Assembly (NCBI GenBank): GCA_004297165.1
Contig: SCUJ01000001.1
Span: forward strand, 124,001-188,000
Source of the DNA: Gammaproteobacteria bacterium
Lineage (GTDB): Bacteria; Pseudomonadota; Gammaproteobacteria; Eutrophobiales; Eutrophobiaceae
Direction of reading: 5' to 3'
DNA: 64,000 nt
Shown: positions 56,890 through 64,000 of the stretch, one piece after another
How the letters are laid out: the number at the start of each line of letters is the position of its first letter
Position numbering within the stretch: position 1 is the stretch's first letter
Notes under the pieces: generated by a model
What the model was told of the DNA's origin: nothing
Databases searched by the model: none
Seen by the model: only the letters and a program-made list of their open reading frames with translations
Position numbers and translations under genes: made by a program

Positions 56890-57699
56890 TCAGGGCACTT
56901 CCTCGACCAGGATGGCCATGGTCCGCTGTTCCTGATGCTGGTTCCGGGTGCTGTAGATCAGACCACTGTCCCGCCGGCTGGTCGCCTGATCGATGCCGCC
57001 CAGCATGATCCATTCTCCGAGGCGTCCCCGCACCGTGGTCTCGGCCTGCTGGATATCGAAGACGGGCTGGCCGCGATCAGTCACGCGCAGACGTTCCATC
57101 CGCGGCGATATATAAAGAGTGACTTCCGCGCCGCTCAAGATCGGCAGGACATAGAATCCCGAACCGAGTTGATGGTATTCGACGGTGTCCTGCACGACGA
57201 CGCCGTTGCCCGTGACCCACGCGTTCCGGTTCTCGATGGGAACCGCCTGTCCGGTCTCGATGAAGGCGGGCTGGCCTTCCACGGTTTGCAGGCGGAAGTC
57301 GTTGTTGTCGGTATTCCCGGTGCTTGCGATCCCGGCGTCGAGCCGCAGATCGCCCTCTCGCCCGCGTGTCCCGGTCCGCCATTGCCCGGCGGCCCCCGCG
57401 GCGGCGTCTAGGCCGGTCGTAGCAATGTCCTGGCTGACCGTGATCATCAACCGGCGCAACGGCCGGTCCAGCGTCTCCAGGATCCGCTTGATGTCCTCGA
57501 GATTGGCGTCATCCGTCTTGACGATGAGTTGATCGTTCATGCCCGTGACGCTGCCACCTTCAGTCAGCAAGGGGCGGATGATCGGGACCAGTTCCTCCAC
57601 CGTGCGGTGGTTCAAGGGGATGACTTCGACCCGCATCCCGGCCGCCGTCGCCGCCATTGCGCCAAGGCACACGATCAGCAGCGCCGCCAGGCGTCTCAC
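56890..57699 (-). CDS. Short exported secretin-domain protein
   Basis: A 269-residue protein with a signal peptide ([18 protein letters not shown]), one secretin N1/NolW-type domain ([20 protein letters not shown], then [12 protein letters not shown]) and a stretch resembling the beginning of the secretin barrel domain ([24 protein letters not shown]). It is far too short to form a normal secretin pore. The GTG start at 57699 overlaps the preceding stop (GTGA) and has GGAGG eight bases upstream. It sits inside a purine operon with no secretion genes nearby, and its function is unknown. Confidence 0.7.
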   Translation of the reverse strand: MRRLAALLIVCLGAMAATAAGMRVEVIPLNHRTVEELVPIIRPLLTEGGSVTGMNDQLIVKTDDANLEDIKRILETLDRPLRRLMITVSQDIATTGLDAAAGAAGQWRTGTRGREGDLRLDAGIASTGNTDNNDFRLQTVEGQPAFIETGQAVPIENRNAWVTGNGVVVQDTVEYHQLGSGFYVLPILSGAEVTLYISPRMERLRVTDRGQPVFDIQQAETTVRGRLGEWIMLGGIDQATSRRDSGLIYSTRNQHQEQRTMAILVEEVP

Positions 57700-58208
57700 A
57701 GCACCAGCCTCCGGAAGTTGGGATTGGGCGCGGCCCGATCCCACATCTCGTCGAAGTCGCCAAGGAGATGACGGACCGCGCGGCGATCATTGAAGCTGAG
57801 CTTGCCGTCATAACGCTCGCAGTTTAACCGCTGGAGATAGCCGGTATGGTCGGCGATGAACAACTCCTGATTGAAGTGGTTGTATTCGCTGGCGGGTATC
57901 CGGCACTCTATAAAACTGCTGAGATCCATGGCGAGAGTGACAAGTCGATGTCCGCGGCTGACGATGCTGTTGGTGTCAAAGCTCATGATCCGTATCCGGC
58001 TTCGGTGATTGCGCAGGATGAGATCCTTCACGGCCTCGGTGAATTCGGGGGTGTCATAGACCTCCGGGTTCAGGTCGCGGCTGACGATATTCAATGCGCG
58101 CCGGGCCTGCCGGGCCATTTGCACCGTGGCCAGGCGGTTCTCCTCCCGGGTTTCGATCGGGATGGTGTCCTCGGTGCGGCCTAATACAAAATCGTCGAAA
58201 CTGGTCAT
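57696..58208 (-). CDS. DUF7931-like cytoplasmic protein, unknown
   Basis: A 170-residue soluble protein. The opening P-I-E-T-R-E-E-N-R-L-A-T-V-Q-M-A and S-R-D-L-N-P-E-V-Y-D-T, followed by R-I-R-I-M-S-F-D and a C-terminal F-N-D-R-R-A-V-R-H-L-L-G-D-F-D-E-M-W, resemble the DUF7931 family found beside purB or tRNA-modification genes; the fold may be related to phospholipase D-like domains but no H-K-D motif is seen. It overlaps purB and the secretin-like gene by 4 nt each, so all are translated together. Confidence 0.6.
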   Translation of the reverse strand: MTSFDDFVLGRTEDTIPIETREENRLATVQMARQARRALNIVSRDLNPEVYDTPEFTEAVKDLILRNHRSRIRIMSFDTNSIVSRGHRLVTLAMDLSSFIECRIPASEYNHFNQELFIADHTGYLQRLNCERYDGKLSFNDRRAVRHLLGDFDEMWDRAAPNPNFRRLVL

Positions 58209-59629
58209 GTCTCAGGGGGATCCGGTTCGTTTTGCGTATGCACAAGTTTAGCGAAGCGCGCGCAGATTTGTCTTGCCTGCGATTCGGCATTGCCGGTGTA
58301 GCCGCGCGGCGTCAATTCCAGCAGGCGTTGTCTGTCGCTGTCCGGCATTTCCAGCGAGGCAATGAACTCGTGCATGGCCTCGCGCGACAGCGCGCGGCCC
58401 CGGGTCAGATTTTTCAGGGTCTCGTAGGCATCGCCCGCGCCGCGCCGGCGCATGATCGTCTGCACGGCCTCCGCCAGCACCTCCCAGGCGTCGGCGAGAT
58501 CCGCCTCCAGCCGCTCCGGCATCGCCTCCAGTTTGGCGAGTCCCTTGCGACAGGATTGGATGGCCAGCAGGCTGTGCGCGATGGCCGTGCCGATGCTCCG
58601 GATCGCCGTGGAATCGGAAAGGTCGCGCTGCCAGCGCGATATGGGCAGTTTTTCCGCGAGATGCCCGAGGATGCTGTTGGCGAGCCCCAGATTGCCTTCG
58701 GCGTTTTCGAAGTCGATGGGGTTGATCTTGTGCGGCATGGTGGAGGAGCCGATCTCCCCGGCCACCGGCCGCTGCCGGAAATAGCCGAGCGAGATGTAGG
58801 CCCACAGGTCGCGGCAGAGGTCCAGCAGGACGGTGTTGATCCGGCAGAGCGCATGAAAGTACTCCGCGAGGTAATCGTGGGACTCGATCTGCGTGGTGTG
58901 CGGGTTCCAGTCGAGCCCCAGCGATTCGACAAAGGTGCGCGACAACTTCGGCCAGTCAAGATCGGGGCACGCGATGAGATGGGCGTTGTAATTGCCTACT
59001 GCACCGTTCAGTTTCCCCAGCAGCGGCTGTGCGATAAGTTGTTCGATCTGGCGTTGCAGGCGGTGTACGAAGACCCCGATCTCCTTGCCGAGCGTGGTCG
59101 GCGTGGCCGCCTGCCCGTGGGTGCGCGAGAGCATCGGTTGTCCGGCCTGGGACTCCGCCAGCGTCGTGAGATCCCGGCCCAGATCGAGACAGGCGGGCAA
59201 CAGGTGCAACCGGCGCGCATCCCGCAGCATCAGGGCGTGACAGAGGTTGTTGATATCCTCGGAGGTGCAGGCGAAATGGAGGAACTGCGTTGCACCGGCG
59301 AGTTCGGCATGTTCGCTGCAACGCTCCCGCAGGTAATATTCGACCGCCTTGACGTCATGATTCGTACGTCGCTCAATCGCCTTGATGCGATCAGCATCGG
59401 CCGCGGAGAAGCCGGCGGCTATCCCTTCGAGGTATGCCTGCGCGTCGTGGGAGAGTTCGGGACATTCGGGCAGACCGGGGTGCGCCGCGAGCGCCTCCAG
59501 CCAGCGGACCTCCACCAGGGTCCGGTATCTCATCAACCCGTATTCGCTGAATATCTCGCGCAGTGGCGCCGTCTTGCCGCCATAGCGGCCGTCGATGGGC
59601 GAGATGGCCGATAATTCATTCAATTCCAT
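58205..59629 (-). CDS. purB: Adenylosuccinate lyase
   Basis: Catalyses two fumarate eliminations in purine synthesis (SAICAR to AICAR, adenylosuccinate to AMP). 474 residues of the longer PurB subtype: L-S-A-I-S-P-I-D-G-R-Y, T-N-H-D-V-K-A-V-E-Y-Y-L, H-F-A-C-T-S-E-D-I-N-N, S-R-T-H-G-Q-A-A-T-P-T-T-L and the flexible signature loop G-S-S-T-M-P-H-K-I-N-P-I-D-F-E-N. The ATG at 59629 is taken over the TTG just before it. It is the first gene of the minus-strand operon purB / DUF7931-like / secretin-like / purL. Confidence 0.96.
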   Translation of the reverse strand: MELNELSAISPIDGRYGGKTAPLREIFSEYGLMRYRTLVEVRWLEALAAHPGLPECPELSHDAQAYLEGIAAGFSAADADRIKAIERRTNHDVKAVEYYLRERCSEHAELAGATQFLHFACTSEDINNLCHALMLRDARRLHLLPACLDLGRDLTTLAESQAGQPMLSRTHGQAATPTTLGKEIGVFVHRLQRQIEQLIAQPLLGKLNGAVGNYNAHLIACPDLDWPKLSRTFVESLGLDWNPHTTQIESHDYLAEYFHALCRINTVLLDLCRDLWAYISLGYFRQRPVAGEIGSSTMPHKINPIDFENAEGNLGLANSILGHLAEKLPISRWQRDLSDSTAIRSIGTAIAHSLLAIQSCRKGLAKLEAMPERLEADLADAWEVLAEAVQTIMRRRGAGDAYETLKNLTRGRALSREAMHEFIASLEMPDSDRQRLLELTPRGYTGNAESQARQICARFAKLVHTQNEPDPPET

Positions 59630-59731
59630 CAATCTGATTCCATGGGCTCGAGGCGCGGATTGGGGTTATGTTCATGGCGGCGATATGATAACGTAAACCA
59701 ACGCCAACCACACCGCCCAGCCTCAGCCCCG

Positions 59732-60772
59732 ATGAACCAGCTCCGCATGATCCAGCCCGACGATTTTCACGTGCATCTGCGGGATGGCGACTGCCTCGCG
59801 CGCACCGTGCCCGACACGGCCGCCCGTTTCGGCCGGGCCGTGGTCATGCCCAATCTCTCCCCGCCGGTGACCACGGTCGCCCAGGCCGCGGACTACCGGG
59901 AGCGCATCCTGAAGCATGTGCCCGATGGCGCCGCGTTCGAACCCCTGATGACGCTCTATCTGACCGAGACGACCCCGCCGGCAGAGATCCGGAGACTCAA
60001 GGAGAGCGGCTTCGTGCGCGCGGTGAAATACTATCCGGCCGGGGCCACCACTCATTCCGCGGCTGGAGTTAAGACCATCGAGAAGGTTTACGGGGTAATC
60101 GAGGCCATGGCCGAGCTTCAGGTCCCTCTGCTGATCCATGGCGAGGTCACGGATACGGAGGTCGATCATTTCGATCGCGAGGCGGTGTTCATCGACCGGA
60201 TCCTCGCGCCCTTGCTGGTCCGGTTTCCGCAACTGCGGGTCGTGTTCGAACACATCACCACCCGCGAGGCGGTTGACTTCGTCGACCAGGGGCCGGCATC
60301 GCTGGGCGCGACCATCACGGCTCATCATCTGCTGTATAACCGGAATGCCCTGTTCGAGGACGGGATCCGGCCTCATTATTACTGTCGCCCGCTGCTCAAG
60401 GCGGAAGGCCACCGCAAGGCCCTGGTCGCGGCGGCGACCGGGGACTGCGCACGATTTTTCCTTGGCACCGACAGCGCCCCGCACGCGCGCCGTGACAAGG
60501 AATCCGCCTGCGGCTGCGCCGGGATCTATTCCGCGCCGTATGCCCTGGAATTCTATGCCGAGGTCTTTGCGAACGCGGGCCGCCTCGATCGTATGGAGTC
60601 CTTCGCCAGCCGCAACGGGGCGGCCTTTTACGGATTGCCGCTCAACCAAAGGCGCTGCGTGCTAATCCGGGAAAACCAGCGAATTCCCGACGCCCTCCCC
60701 TTCGGCGGAGAGACCGTCATCCCGTTGCGCGCGGGCGGGACGTGCGCCTGGAGGGCGAGCGCGGATGAGTGA
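59732..60772 (+). CDS. pyrC: Dihydroorotase (homodimeric type)
   Basis: Forms dihydroorotate in pyrimidine synthesis. 346 residues, short PyrC type: the metal pair in D-F-H-V-H-L-R-D-G, the carbamylated lysine in [13 protein letters not shown], metal histidines in L-L-I-H-G-E-V and F-E-H-I-T-T, and the catalytic Asp in [13 protein letters not shown] at 59732 gives the standard N-terminus; the frame is open upstream but unsupported. It is divergent from purB and overlaps rnt by 8 nt. Confidence 0.96.
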   Translation: MNQLRMIQPDDFHVHLRDGDCLARTVPDTAARFGRAVVMPNLSPPVTTVAQAADYRERILKHVPDGAAFEPLMTLYLTETTPPAEIRRLKESGFVRAVKYYPAGATTHSAAGVKTIEKVYGVIEAMAELQVPLLIHGEVTDTEVDHFDREAVFIDRILAPLLVRFPQLRVVFEHITTREAVDFVDQGPASLGATITAHHLLYNRNALFEDGIRPHYYCRPLLKAEGHRKALVAAATGDCARFFLGTDSAPHARRDKESACGCAGIYSAPYALEFYAEVFANAGRLDRMESFASRNGAAFYGLPLNQRRCVLIRENQRIPDALPFGGETVIPLRAGGTCAWRASADE

Positions 60773-61397
60773 GGTTCAGATTGAACCGGGCGCCGTCGCC
60801 GGTCGGTTCCGGGGCTACATGCCGGTGGTCATCGATGTCGAGACCGCCGGTTTCAACGCCGCGACCGACGCCCTGCTCGAAGTGGCGGCCGTGCTGCTGC
60901 ATGTGGATGAGGCCGGGAAATGGCAGCCTGGCTTTACAATCACCCGGCATATCCATCCCTTCCCCGGCGCCAATCTGGACAAGGCCTCGCTCGATTTCAC
61001 CGGCATCGATCCGCATCATCCCTTCCGCAAAGAGATCGCGGTGGATGAGAAGGACGCACTGCACGATATCTTCAAGGTGGTGCGGCAGAATATCCGGGAC
61101 AACGGCTGCAAGCGCGCCATCCTGGTGGGGCACAACGCCTTCTTCGACCTGGGATTTATCAACGCCGCGGTCGCCCGCACCGGCATCAAACGTAATCCTT
61201 TTCATCCCTTCAGCACCTTCGATACGGTCTCGCTCGCGGGGCTTGCCTATGGCCAGACCGTGCTCTCGCGGTCGGTCGAAGCGGCGGGTCTCGTCTGGGA
61301 CAGCGGCAGCGCGCACGCGGCCTACTACGATGCGGAAAAGACCGCCGAACTCTTCTGCGCGATCGTGAATCTCTGGCGCGATCGTCTCGGCGCTTGA
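60765..61397 (+). CDS. rnt: Ribonuclease T (DEDDh exonuclease)
   Basis: A 3'-5' exoribonuclease that trims tRNA and other stable RNA ends. 210 residues with the four acidic positions and the histidine of the DEDDh family: Asp24 and Glu26 in V-I-D-V-E-T-A-G-F, Asp in H-N-A-F-F-D-L-G-F, and H/D in [17 protein letters not shown] overlaps the end of pyrC, so translation is coupled. RNase T is restricted mainly to gammaproteobacteria, supporting the taxonomic inference. Confidence 0.94.
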   Translation: MSEVQIEPGAVAGRFRGYMPVVIDVETAGFNAATDALLEVAAVLLHVDEAGKWQPGFTITRHIHPFPGANLDKASLDFTGIDPHHPFRKEIAVDEKDALHDIFKVVRQNIRDNGCKRAILVGHNAFFDLGFINAAVARTGIKRNPFHPFSTFDTVSLAGLAYGQTVLSRSVEAAGLVWDSGSAHAAYYDAEKTAELFCAIVNLWRDRLGA

Positions 61398-61422
61398 TCC
61401 GGAGGTCACTGCCCGCGCTGTC

Positions 61423-62139
61423 ATGTGTCTGATCCTCATCGCCCTGAATCGACATCCGGATCTGCCCCTGATCGTCGCGGCCAACCGCGACGAATTTCAC
61501 TCACGCCCAACCCAACCCCTGGGGTTCTGGCAGGATCGACCCGCGCTGCTCGCGGGCCGCGACCTGGAGGCAGGCGGGACCTGGCTCGGCGTGGCTCGCG
61601 GCGGACGGCTCGCGGCGGTCACCAACATCCGTGGCGAAACGCCAGGTAAAAGGGGGGAACGGTCGCGGGGGGCGCTGGCCGTGGAATATCTCACCGGCAA
61701 CCTCGACGCGGCGGAATACATGCAGAGTGTTGCAGCCGAACGCGGCTTATACGGACCCTTCAATCTGGTCTTGTATGAACAGGGCTGCCTGCATGCCTGC
61801 GGCAGCGTGACGCCGCCTGCATGCCACACGTCCGGGTTGCACGCCATCAGCAACGGGGCGCTGGATGAACCCTGGCCGCGATCGGAACGCGGTCTCGCGG
61901 GGCTTACGCGGATCCTGGATTCGGATGATTTCGCACGGGAGGAGGCCTATCTCGATCTGCTGGCTGATCGAACCACCGGAATGCCAGAACCGCCCCTCTT
62001 CATCCTGGGCGATCGCTACGGCACACGCTGTTCCAGCGTGATTCTGCGGACAGCCGCCGGGAGTCTGAGTTTCGTCGAACGCAGTTTCCGCGCGGACGGG
62101 ACGGAAGGAGAGACTAGGAGATTTGAGATTGTTTGTTAA
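61423..62139 (+). CDS. TANGO2/NRDE family protein
   Basis: A 238-residue protein of the TANGO2 family: the N-terminal Cys in M-C-L-I-L-I-A and the A-A-N-R-D-E-F motif (N-R-D-E) near residue 25 are the signature, with G-G-T-W-L-G and N-I-R-G after it. The N-terminal Cys2 suggests an Ntn-hydrolase-like arrangement; the biochemical role in bacteria is unclear, although haem handling has been proposed for relatives. Its TAA stop (62137-62139) lies within the left end of MITE-like repeat copy 2, so the repeat has set the C-terminus. Confidence 0.85.
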   Translation: MCLILIALNRHPDLPLIVAANRDEFHSRPTQPLGFWQDRPALLAGRDLEAGGTWLGVARGGRLAAVTNIRGETPGKRGERSRGALAVEYLTGNLDAAEYMQSVAAERGLYGPFNLVLYEQGCLHACGSVTPPACHTSGLHAISNGALDEPWPRSERGLAGLTRILDSDDFAREEAYLDLLADRTTGMPEPPLFILGDRYGTRCSSVILRTAAGSLSFVERSFRADGTEGETRRFEIVC

Positions 62140-62326
62140 GAAACCTCTGAACGAGTGCCAAACTCAATTGGTCGTCTTTCCGGCGAAAGCGACCCGCAGG
62201 AAGTGGGAAATGTCGCGAGAGGACAGGAAGTCCGGAGCGACCGGAATCCAGTCTAAAACAATTGTTTACTGGATGCCGGGTCAAGCCCGGCAAGACGGGA
62301 GAGATACTTTTGCAGAGGTTCCTTAT
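62135..62326. repeat. MITE-like dispersed repeat, copy 2, with internal insertion
   Basis: Begins GTTAAGAAACCTCTGAAC and ends GCAGAGGTTCCTTATAG, the same inverted ends as copy 1 at 2612-2753, with common interior blocks TTGGTCGTCTTTCCGGCGAAAG and CCGGAATCCAGTCTAAAACA. It is ~50 bp longer because extra DNA splits the core palindrome between CGACC direct repeats at 62190-62194 and 62238-62242. The insert carries AGGAAGT twice. Confidence 0.75.
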
Positions 62327-62354
62327 AGTGTACTGCTGTGATACTCTTTTTTTT

Positions 62355-62570
62355 ATGATCAGCGTAATCGACATCAATCCGGAAATTTTAGGGGGAACGC
62401 CTGTATTTAAAGGCACGCGGGTTCCTATTCAGAACCTGTTTGATTACATTGAAGGCGACGAATCCCTGGACGGATTCCTCGATGATTTTCCTTCTGTTTC
62501 AAGACAACAGGTAATCCAACTCCTCGAAGACCTCAAAGCCCAAGCTATTAATCCGCCGAAAGCCGCGTGA
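62355..62570 (+). CDS. DUF433 antitoxin-like protein
   Basis: A 71-residue protein with the DUF433 pattern I-D-I-N-P-E-I-L-G-G-T-P-V-F-K-G-T-R-V-P followed by a helical D-Y-I-E-G-D-E-S-L-D-G-F-L-D-D-F-P-S-V-S. DUF433 proteins are small DNA-binding antitoxins encoded just upstream of PIN-like toxins. The ATG at 62355 is preferred; the open frame upstream runs through the repeat. It overlaps the downstream toxin-like gene by 4 nt. It starts ~29 bp after the repeat, which may carry or disturb its promoter. Confidence 0.85.
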   Translation: MISVIDINPEILGGTPVFKGTRVPIQNLFDYIEGDESLDGFLDDFPSVSRQQVIQLLEDLKAQAINPPKAA

Positions 62571-62887
62571 AAGTCCTGCTGGATGAATGTGTCCCCAGAA
62601 AGTTCGCTGCACTACTGCCTGGACATTCGGTAACTACTGTTGTTCAAGCCGGGTGGAAAGGCATCGCCAACGGCGAACTCCTCAAAACCGCATCCGAAAA
62701 CTTCGATGTTTTCATAAGCGTCGACAGAAACATCTCTTTTCAACTGAACGTTTATGCCGTTCCTGTGGCCATTATCGTTATTCACTCGCTTTCAACCAGG
62801 TTGAAAGACATCCAGAAATTTGCCCCTGCCGTACTAAAAATCCTCGAACAGCCACTAACAAAGAATTTTTATCATGTGGGCGACTGA
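62567..62887 (+). CDS. DUF5615 PIN-like toxin
   Basis: A 106-residue protein with the PIN-like fold of DUF5615: first strand V-L-L-D-E-C-V-P-R-K with the acidic pair Asp6/Glu7, central V-F-I-S-V-D-R-N-I-S-F carrying further acidic residue, and V-A-I-I-V-I-H-S. Proteins of this family are presumed RNases neutralised by the DUF433 partner encoded immediately upstream. The pair forms a compact type II toxin-antitoxin module; the RNA target is unknown. Confidence 0.82.
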   Translation: MKVLLDECVPRKFAALLPGHSVTTVVQAGWKGIANGELLKTASENFDVFISVDRNISFQLNVYAVPVAIIVIHSLSTRLKDIQKFAPAVLKILEQPLTKNFYHVGD

Positions 62888-62949
62888 TGATCGCTACGGA
62901 AGTGTGGCGAGGCAAGGTATTTGGAGTGTTTTGTCGGGGGGCACTTGGT

Positions 62950-62974
62950 GTACTCTTGTACGGCATCCCCGTAC
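62950..62974 (+). promoter_or_regulatory. GTAC-rich operator-like cluster upstream of the YefM-type gene
   Basis: Three GTAC cores at 62950-62953, 62958-62961 and 62971-62974, the first two in TGTAC context, ending 17 bp before the antitoxin ATG. YefM-type antitoxins are known to bind TGTACA-centred palindromes, so autoregulation is plausible. Confidence 0.4.
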
Positions 62975-62991
62975 GCCTGAGATCGAGTTTT

Positions 62992-63240
62992 ATGAGCACT
63001 GTAAGCGTCAACCAGTTTAGAGATAACCTGGAACGCCTGGTGGAGAAGGCCATTAACAACCACGAGCCGCTCAGGGTTACGCGCCGCACTGGCGAAGACT
63101 TTGTCGTGCTCAGCGCCGAGGATTGGGAAAGAGAGCAGGAAACTCTTTATGTTCTGCAGAATAGCGACCTCATGAAACAGATTGCCGCTTCCCAGACAAC
63201 GCACCGCAGAAGTAAAAAGGCGGTAGATTTATTTTATTGA
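62992..63240 (+). CDS. Phd/YefM-type antitoxin without adjacent toxin
   Basis: An 82-residue protein with the Phd/YefM N-terminal DNA-binding domain: V-S-V-N-Q-F-R-D-N-L-E-R-L-V-E-K, P-L-R-V-T-R-R-T-G-E-D-F-V-V-L-S-A-E-D-W, then the toxin-binding tail Y-V-L-Q-N-S-D-L-M-K-Q-I. The tail normally precedes a RelE/YoeB/Txe toxin gene. Here no such gene follows; the stop codon (63238-63240) lies in the loop of a perfect 20-bp hairpin and the next gene is on the other strand. It may act on a toxin elsewhere or be a relic. Confidence 0.85.
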   Translation: MSTVSVNQFRDNLERLVEKAINNHEPLRVTRRTGEDFVVLSAEDWEREQETLYVLQNSDLMKQIAASQTTHRRSKKAVDLFY

Positions 63241-63259
63241 AAATAAATCTACCGCCTTT
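63216..63259. terminator. Perfect 20-bp inverted repeat at the end of the YefM-type gene
   Basis: AAAGGCGGTAGATTTATTTT (63216-63235), loop ATTG, AAAATAAATCTACCGCCTTT (63240-63259). No mismatch in 20 bp. It overlaps the last eight codons of the antitoxin. Only a short T-tract follows on either strand, so it could end transcription from both sides or mark a recombination scar. Confidence 0.65.
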
Positions 63260-63267
63260 AGACCTTT

Positions 63268-63990
63268 TCACATCTGTGTACACCTTTGTAAGCGATCGAT
63301 TAGAGCGATTGCCTCGGCTCTTGGCGGACCAAGCTCATGGTGCGCAATGTCCCCAGCCCCAGATTCAATTCGACCGATCAAGCGCTCAAACATTTCGCGG
63401 AACGCTCCTTCAGCTCGTTCGGTGAAGGCGTGTATCGTTTTCAACTGATCCATCTTGAACAGGCCAAGCTCGACGTGCCCAACGTCAATTTCATTGCGCA
63501 ATGCCATCGCAGGTAAGAAATCGCATTCTATGCGGTCGTCCGGAAAACCGAGAGTAGAGAGCCCAGTCCGGGCCGCGTCACGGGTGCGGCCATCTCCGGC
63601 CGGCGGAAATATCACTTCAAGGGACTTTGCCAAGTTCAGCACAACTTCGGCCACGAACTCACCCGCTATGGAACTCGCCCGGGCCAGTCTACACGCCACA
63701 TGAAAATAATGGAGTCCAGCAACAAGACGACGCCGGTGCAACTCGGAAATAATTCCCATCCGCTCCCAAGCTTTTGCGAATCTCTCTTCCTGATGCTGCT
63801 GAGTTGTCGTTCGAAACTCCATATGCCATCTATCCAACTCCCATCGAAAGCTCGCCGATCCAACCTTTCCATCGACCCTCTCTATGTATGGGGGGTCCGC
63901 GAATGGAATATTGATGAGAGAAGGAAGCGCGAAATAGATGCTCTCGATCATCTCTTGCATTTCCGTTACCGAGGCAAACTGCTGTGACAC
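63268..63990 (-). CDS. Unknown protein with HEPN-like R-N-x5-H motif, 5' end possibly beyond the window
   Basis: A largely helical, charged protein of at least 240 residues. The frame starts with a possible GTG at 63990 but stays open to the window edge, so the true start may lie outside. No known family is recognised. A segment A-M-A-L-R-N-E-I-D-V-G-H (Arg165-His172 from the GTG) fits the R-N-x(4-6)-H pattern of HEPN RNase domains, embedded between helices as expected. Next to toxin-antitoxin genes such a domain would be in character. This is a motif-level inference only. Confidence 0.45.
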   Translation of the reverse strand: MSQQFASVTEMQEMIESIYFALPSLINIPFADPPYIERVDGKVGSASFRWELDRWHMEFRTTTQQHQEERFAKAWERMGIISELHRRRLVAGLHYFHVACRLARASSIAGEFVAEVVLNLAKSLEVIFPPAGDGRTRDAARTGLSTLGFPDDRIECDFLPAMALRNEIDVGHVELGLFKMDQLKTIHAFTERAEGAFREMFERLIGRIESGAGDIAHHELGPPRAEAIALIDRLQRCTQM

Positions 63991-64000
63991 CGTAAGAGTA

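Overview
This 64 kb window reads as a chromosomal segment of a GC-rich gammaproteobacterium. The evidence is the RapA homologue, the fabAB pair, the pyrG-kdsA-eno-ftsB-ispD-ispF string, RNase T beside a homodimeric-type PyrC, a 1295-residue single-chain PurL, monomeric isocitrate dehydrogenase and a DSF-type rpf quorum-sensing locus. No species can be named from the sequence alone. No rRNA, tRNA, prophage, complete insertion sequence or CRISPR array was seen.

Layout. 1-7.6 kb: tail of an RND efflux pump, phosphoglucomutase, an exported TPR protein, an exported metallo-beta-lactamase-fold hydrolase, rapA and a methyltransferase. 7.8-18.6 kb: fabA-fabB, metY-ispG, lon, acs, an exported NTF2-like protein and an alpha/beta hydrolase. 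18.6-29.8 kb: an accessory island, a type I restriction-modification locus in which hsdM-hsdS are followed by a DUF6119/TIGR04141-like gene, then an opposite-strand pair (zinc-dependent phospholipase C-like protein plus a small exported protein), then a Fic-like protein with a degenerate active-site motif, hsdR carrying an in-frame palindromic repeat, and a small YgjP-like metallopeptidase. 29.8-34.4 kb: a repeat-rich spacer, monomeric icd, then a SAM-II-type riboswitch ahead of metZ. 34.6-41.1 kb: a BaeSR-like two-component system, two P-II-like genes with a duplicated DUF1538 membrane protein, and formate-tetrahydrofolate ligase. 41.4-47.3 kb: pyrG, kdsA, eno, ftsB, ispD, ispF and a hotdog thioesterase. 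47.5-52.9 kb: the DSF quorum-sensing set rpfF (plus strand) facing rpfG-rpfC (minus strand), then an Smr protein. 53-62.1 kb: a tightly packed minus-strand operon purB / unknown / short secretin-like protein / purL, and plus-strand pyrC-rnt-TANGO2-like. 62.1-64 kb: a MITE-like repeat, a DUF433/DUF5615 toxin-antitoxin pair, an orphan Phd/YefM antitoxin closed by a perfect 20-bp hairpin, and an edge-truncated gene with a HEPN-like motif.

How genes work together. Methionine synthesis by direct sulfhydrylation is represented twice (metY and metZ). Three MEP-pathway genes (ispG, ispD, ispF) and two central folate/acetate enzymes (fhs, acs) are present. RpfF would make a diffusible fatty-acid signal, RpfC would sense it and RpfG would convert the output into c-di-GMP breakdown. 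The two P-II-like proteins are probably regulators of the DUF1538 membrane protein next to them. The most unusual material lies in the restriction island, the DUF1538/P-II locus with its six-codon leader, the SAM-II element, and the paired MITE-like repeats.
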